Assembly (NCBI GenBank): GCA_031423155.1 | Contig: JANPEZ010000025.1 | Coordinates: forward strand, 1 to 6,496 | Direction of reading: 5' to 3' | Length of the DNA stretch: 6,496 bases | Source: JANPEZ01 sp031423155 | GTDB lineage: Bacteria > Actinomycetota > UBA4738 > HRBIN12 | Shown here: piece by piece, positions 5,274 to 6,496 of the stretch | Numbering within the stretch: position 1 is the first letter of the stretch | Layout of the letters: every line of letters begins with the position of its first letter | Position numbers and translations under genes: made by a program | The notes under the pieces: generated by a model | Seen by the model: only the letters and a program-made list of their open reading frames with translations | What the model was told of the DNA's origin: nothing | The model's database searches: none

Positions 5274-6496
5274 GTGTCAGCAGCAGTGACGACAGAGACC
5301 ACCGGACAGGGACGTAATCTACCGAGCGGCGTTCGTGCCCTCTTTGTCGTTACCGACGTATGTGTCCCAGTCATCCTAGCGATTGGCGTAGCTCAGCACT
5401 GGTCGTACGTGCGCTCGCATTTCGGGACACTTGCGCTCTGGATGGTAACGGCCGCGGTGGCGGACTCTCTGTTTGTGCCGTTCTGGTCGAACGTGTTTCT
5501 GACCATGTCGCTGCCCGTTACTGTCGCCGCGGCGATGCTGCTGGACCCGCCGATTGCGGGACTTGTTGCGTTCACGGGTGCCTTTGATCCTCGTGAGTTC
5601 AACCGTGACATCGGATTCAATCATGCTATCTACAACCGCTGTCAGGTCGCTGTCAGCGTGATGCTCTGTTCGATTCTCTTTCACGAATTGGGCGGTGACC
5701 CCCTCGCCTATCCCGATGTGTTGGTTGTTGCTGTCCTCGCCCTCATCCTCGATGCACTGGCTAACACGAGCCTAGTAATGGTTCCGGTCGGCCTGATGCA
5801 AGGAGTAAGCCCGCTGCAGGCGGCGCGGCGGGTGTACGGGTCCACCTGGCCGTATCACCTGGGTGGGTATGTGGCGCTGGGATTTCTCGGCCTATCCCTG
5901 GCGACCGTTGTTGCTGCGGTTGGGTCGTGGGGGCTGGCTGTGGTCCTGATTCCGATCGCTGCAGTCCGGCAGATGTTCATTCAGGCTCGGCGTGCAGAGG
6001 AGTCCGGTTCAGCGCTAGAAAGCAAGGATAGGGCGCTTGTAGCGGCGTCCGCGAGCGTTGCCGATGAACGACGCGACGAGCGGCTGACAGTGGCGGGCGA
6101 ACTCCACGATGAAGACCTCCCGCCCCTGTTCAAAGTCCACCTAATGGGTCAGGTGCTCCGCCAGGACCTCACTTCAGGACGGCTCCTAGATCTTGATGAC
6201 GACTTGCCTGAGCTTCTTTCTGCGACAGAGGCCGCTCAGGATGCGATAAGGGGTGTTGTTCGGAATCTGCGCCACTCGTCGCTCGGCCCCGGGGGCCTCA
6301 GCGGAACACTAAAGCTGGTGGCACGGCAGCTGGAATCGACCGGATCACCGCCCATTGAACTTCAACTTGTTGACGTGCAGGGTACGCATGCAATGCAGCT
6401 ACTGGCGTATCAAGTGGCACGCGAGGCAATGAACAACGCTGCCCGTCACTCCTTGGCATCGCGGATTTCAGTCTTCTTGTCGATTGAGTCGGGCTT
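5274..6496 (+). CDS. NarL/LiaS-type membrane sensor histidine kinase, 3' end beyond the window
   Basis: The frame is open for 407 codons to the right edge. After a polar 19-residue N-terminus, residues about 20-235 hold six to eight hydrophobic segments, with polar conserved-looking loops such as DPREFNRDIGFNHAIYNRCQ (105-124); this resembles multi-pass MASE-like input regions seen in actinobacterial signalling proteins, recognised by style only. A basic, charged linker (about 236-268) leads to the dimerisation and phosphoacceptor helix DERLTVAGELHDEDLPPLF (268-286), with His278 as predicted phosphorylation site, in the E-L-H-D context of HisKA_3 kinases. The helical partner follows (about 315-335), then the ATP-binding domain with the N-box REAMNNAARHS (383-393). 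The G boxes lie outside the window. A LuxR-type regulator gene would be expected nearby, probably downstream. Wobble positions use T and A visibly more than in the minus-strand genes, hinting at a different history. Kinase class is confident; the input signal is unknown. Confidence 0.9.
   Translation, partial: MSAAVTTETTGQGRNLPSGVRALFVVTDVCVPVILAIGVAQHWSYVRSHFGTLALWMVTAAVADSLFVPFWSNVFLTMSLPVTVAAAMLLDPPIAGLVAFTGAFDPREFNRDIGFNHAIYNRCQVAVSVMLCSILFHELGGDPLAYPDVLVVAVLALILDALANTSLVMVPVGLMQGVSPLQAARRVYGSTWPYHLGGYVALGFLGLSLATVVAAVGSWGLAVVLIPIAAVRQMFIQARRAEESGSALESKDRALVAASASVADERRDERLTVAGELHDEDLPPLFKVHLMGQVLRQDLTSGRLLDLDDDLPELLSATEAAQDAIRGVVRNLRHSSLGPGGLSGTLKLVARQLESTGSPPIELQLVDVQGTHAMQLLAYQVAREAMNNAARHSLASRISVFLSIESG

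Noticed and set aside
5159..5684. Minus-strand open frames opposite the second kinase start (5159-5374, 5376-5684)
   Set aside because: They oppose a plus-strand gene with a good ribosome binding site and clear membrane segments, and they lack motifs.

Overview
The window is high-GC DNA from a Gram-positive-type actinobacterium. This is suggested by the strong G/C bias at third codon positions, the GTG starts, an actinobacterial-type PGPGW small membrane protein, and the sequence style of both histidine kinases. Placement below phylum is a guess; a soil lineage such as Thermoleophilia would fit. No tRNA, rRNA, CRISPR array, insertion sequence or clear rho-independent terminator was seen.

Layout. 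Positions 1-1303 (minus strand) hold an uninterrupted YD/RHS-repeat reading frame that runs off the left edge just where the conserved RHS core motif should begin. Its amino-terminal part is missing: the frame starts abruptly inside the 3' end of the next gene, a DUF72 protein (1257-2234, minus). The DUF72 stop codon lies inside the first Tyr-Asp (YD) codon pair of the RHS frame, which looks like a recombination scar. Upstream of DUF72, all on the minus strand, are a PGPGW membrane protein (2255-2641), a 98-residue single-pass protein with an Asp-pair tail (2710-3006), a membrane histidine kinase (3043-4428, GTG start) and an OmpR-type response regulator (4446-5141). The gaps between these five genes are 17-68 nt, so regulator, kinase, small membrane protein, PGPGW protein and DUF72 can form one transcription unit read right to left.

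A 132-nt divergent intergenic region (5142-5273) separates this unit from a plus-strand gene (5274 to the right edge, open). That gene encodes a second sensor kinase of the NarL/LiaS type, with a multi-pass membrane input region and a weaker G/C preference at wobble positions. Its partner regulator, if adjacent, lies beyond the window.

How the parts may work together. The OmpR-type pair is a complete two-component system with an extracytoplasmic sensor domain. The following small membrane proteins may be its accessory factors or targets, but this is inferred from order only. The main unusual points are the DUF72/RHS junction, the Asp-pair tail protein, a 17-nt palindrome over the PGPGW stop codon, and a hairpin overlapping the response regulator's ribosome binding site. 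I found no clear evidence of a wholly new defence or mobile system; the RHS fragment is the closest to accessory, polymorphic-toxin-type DNA.
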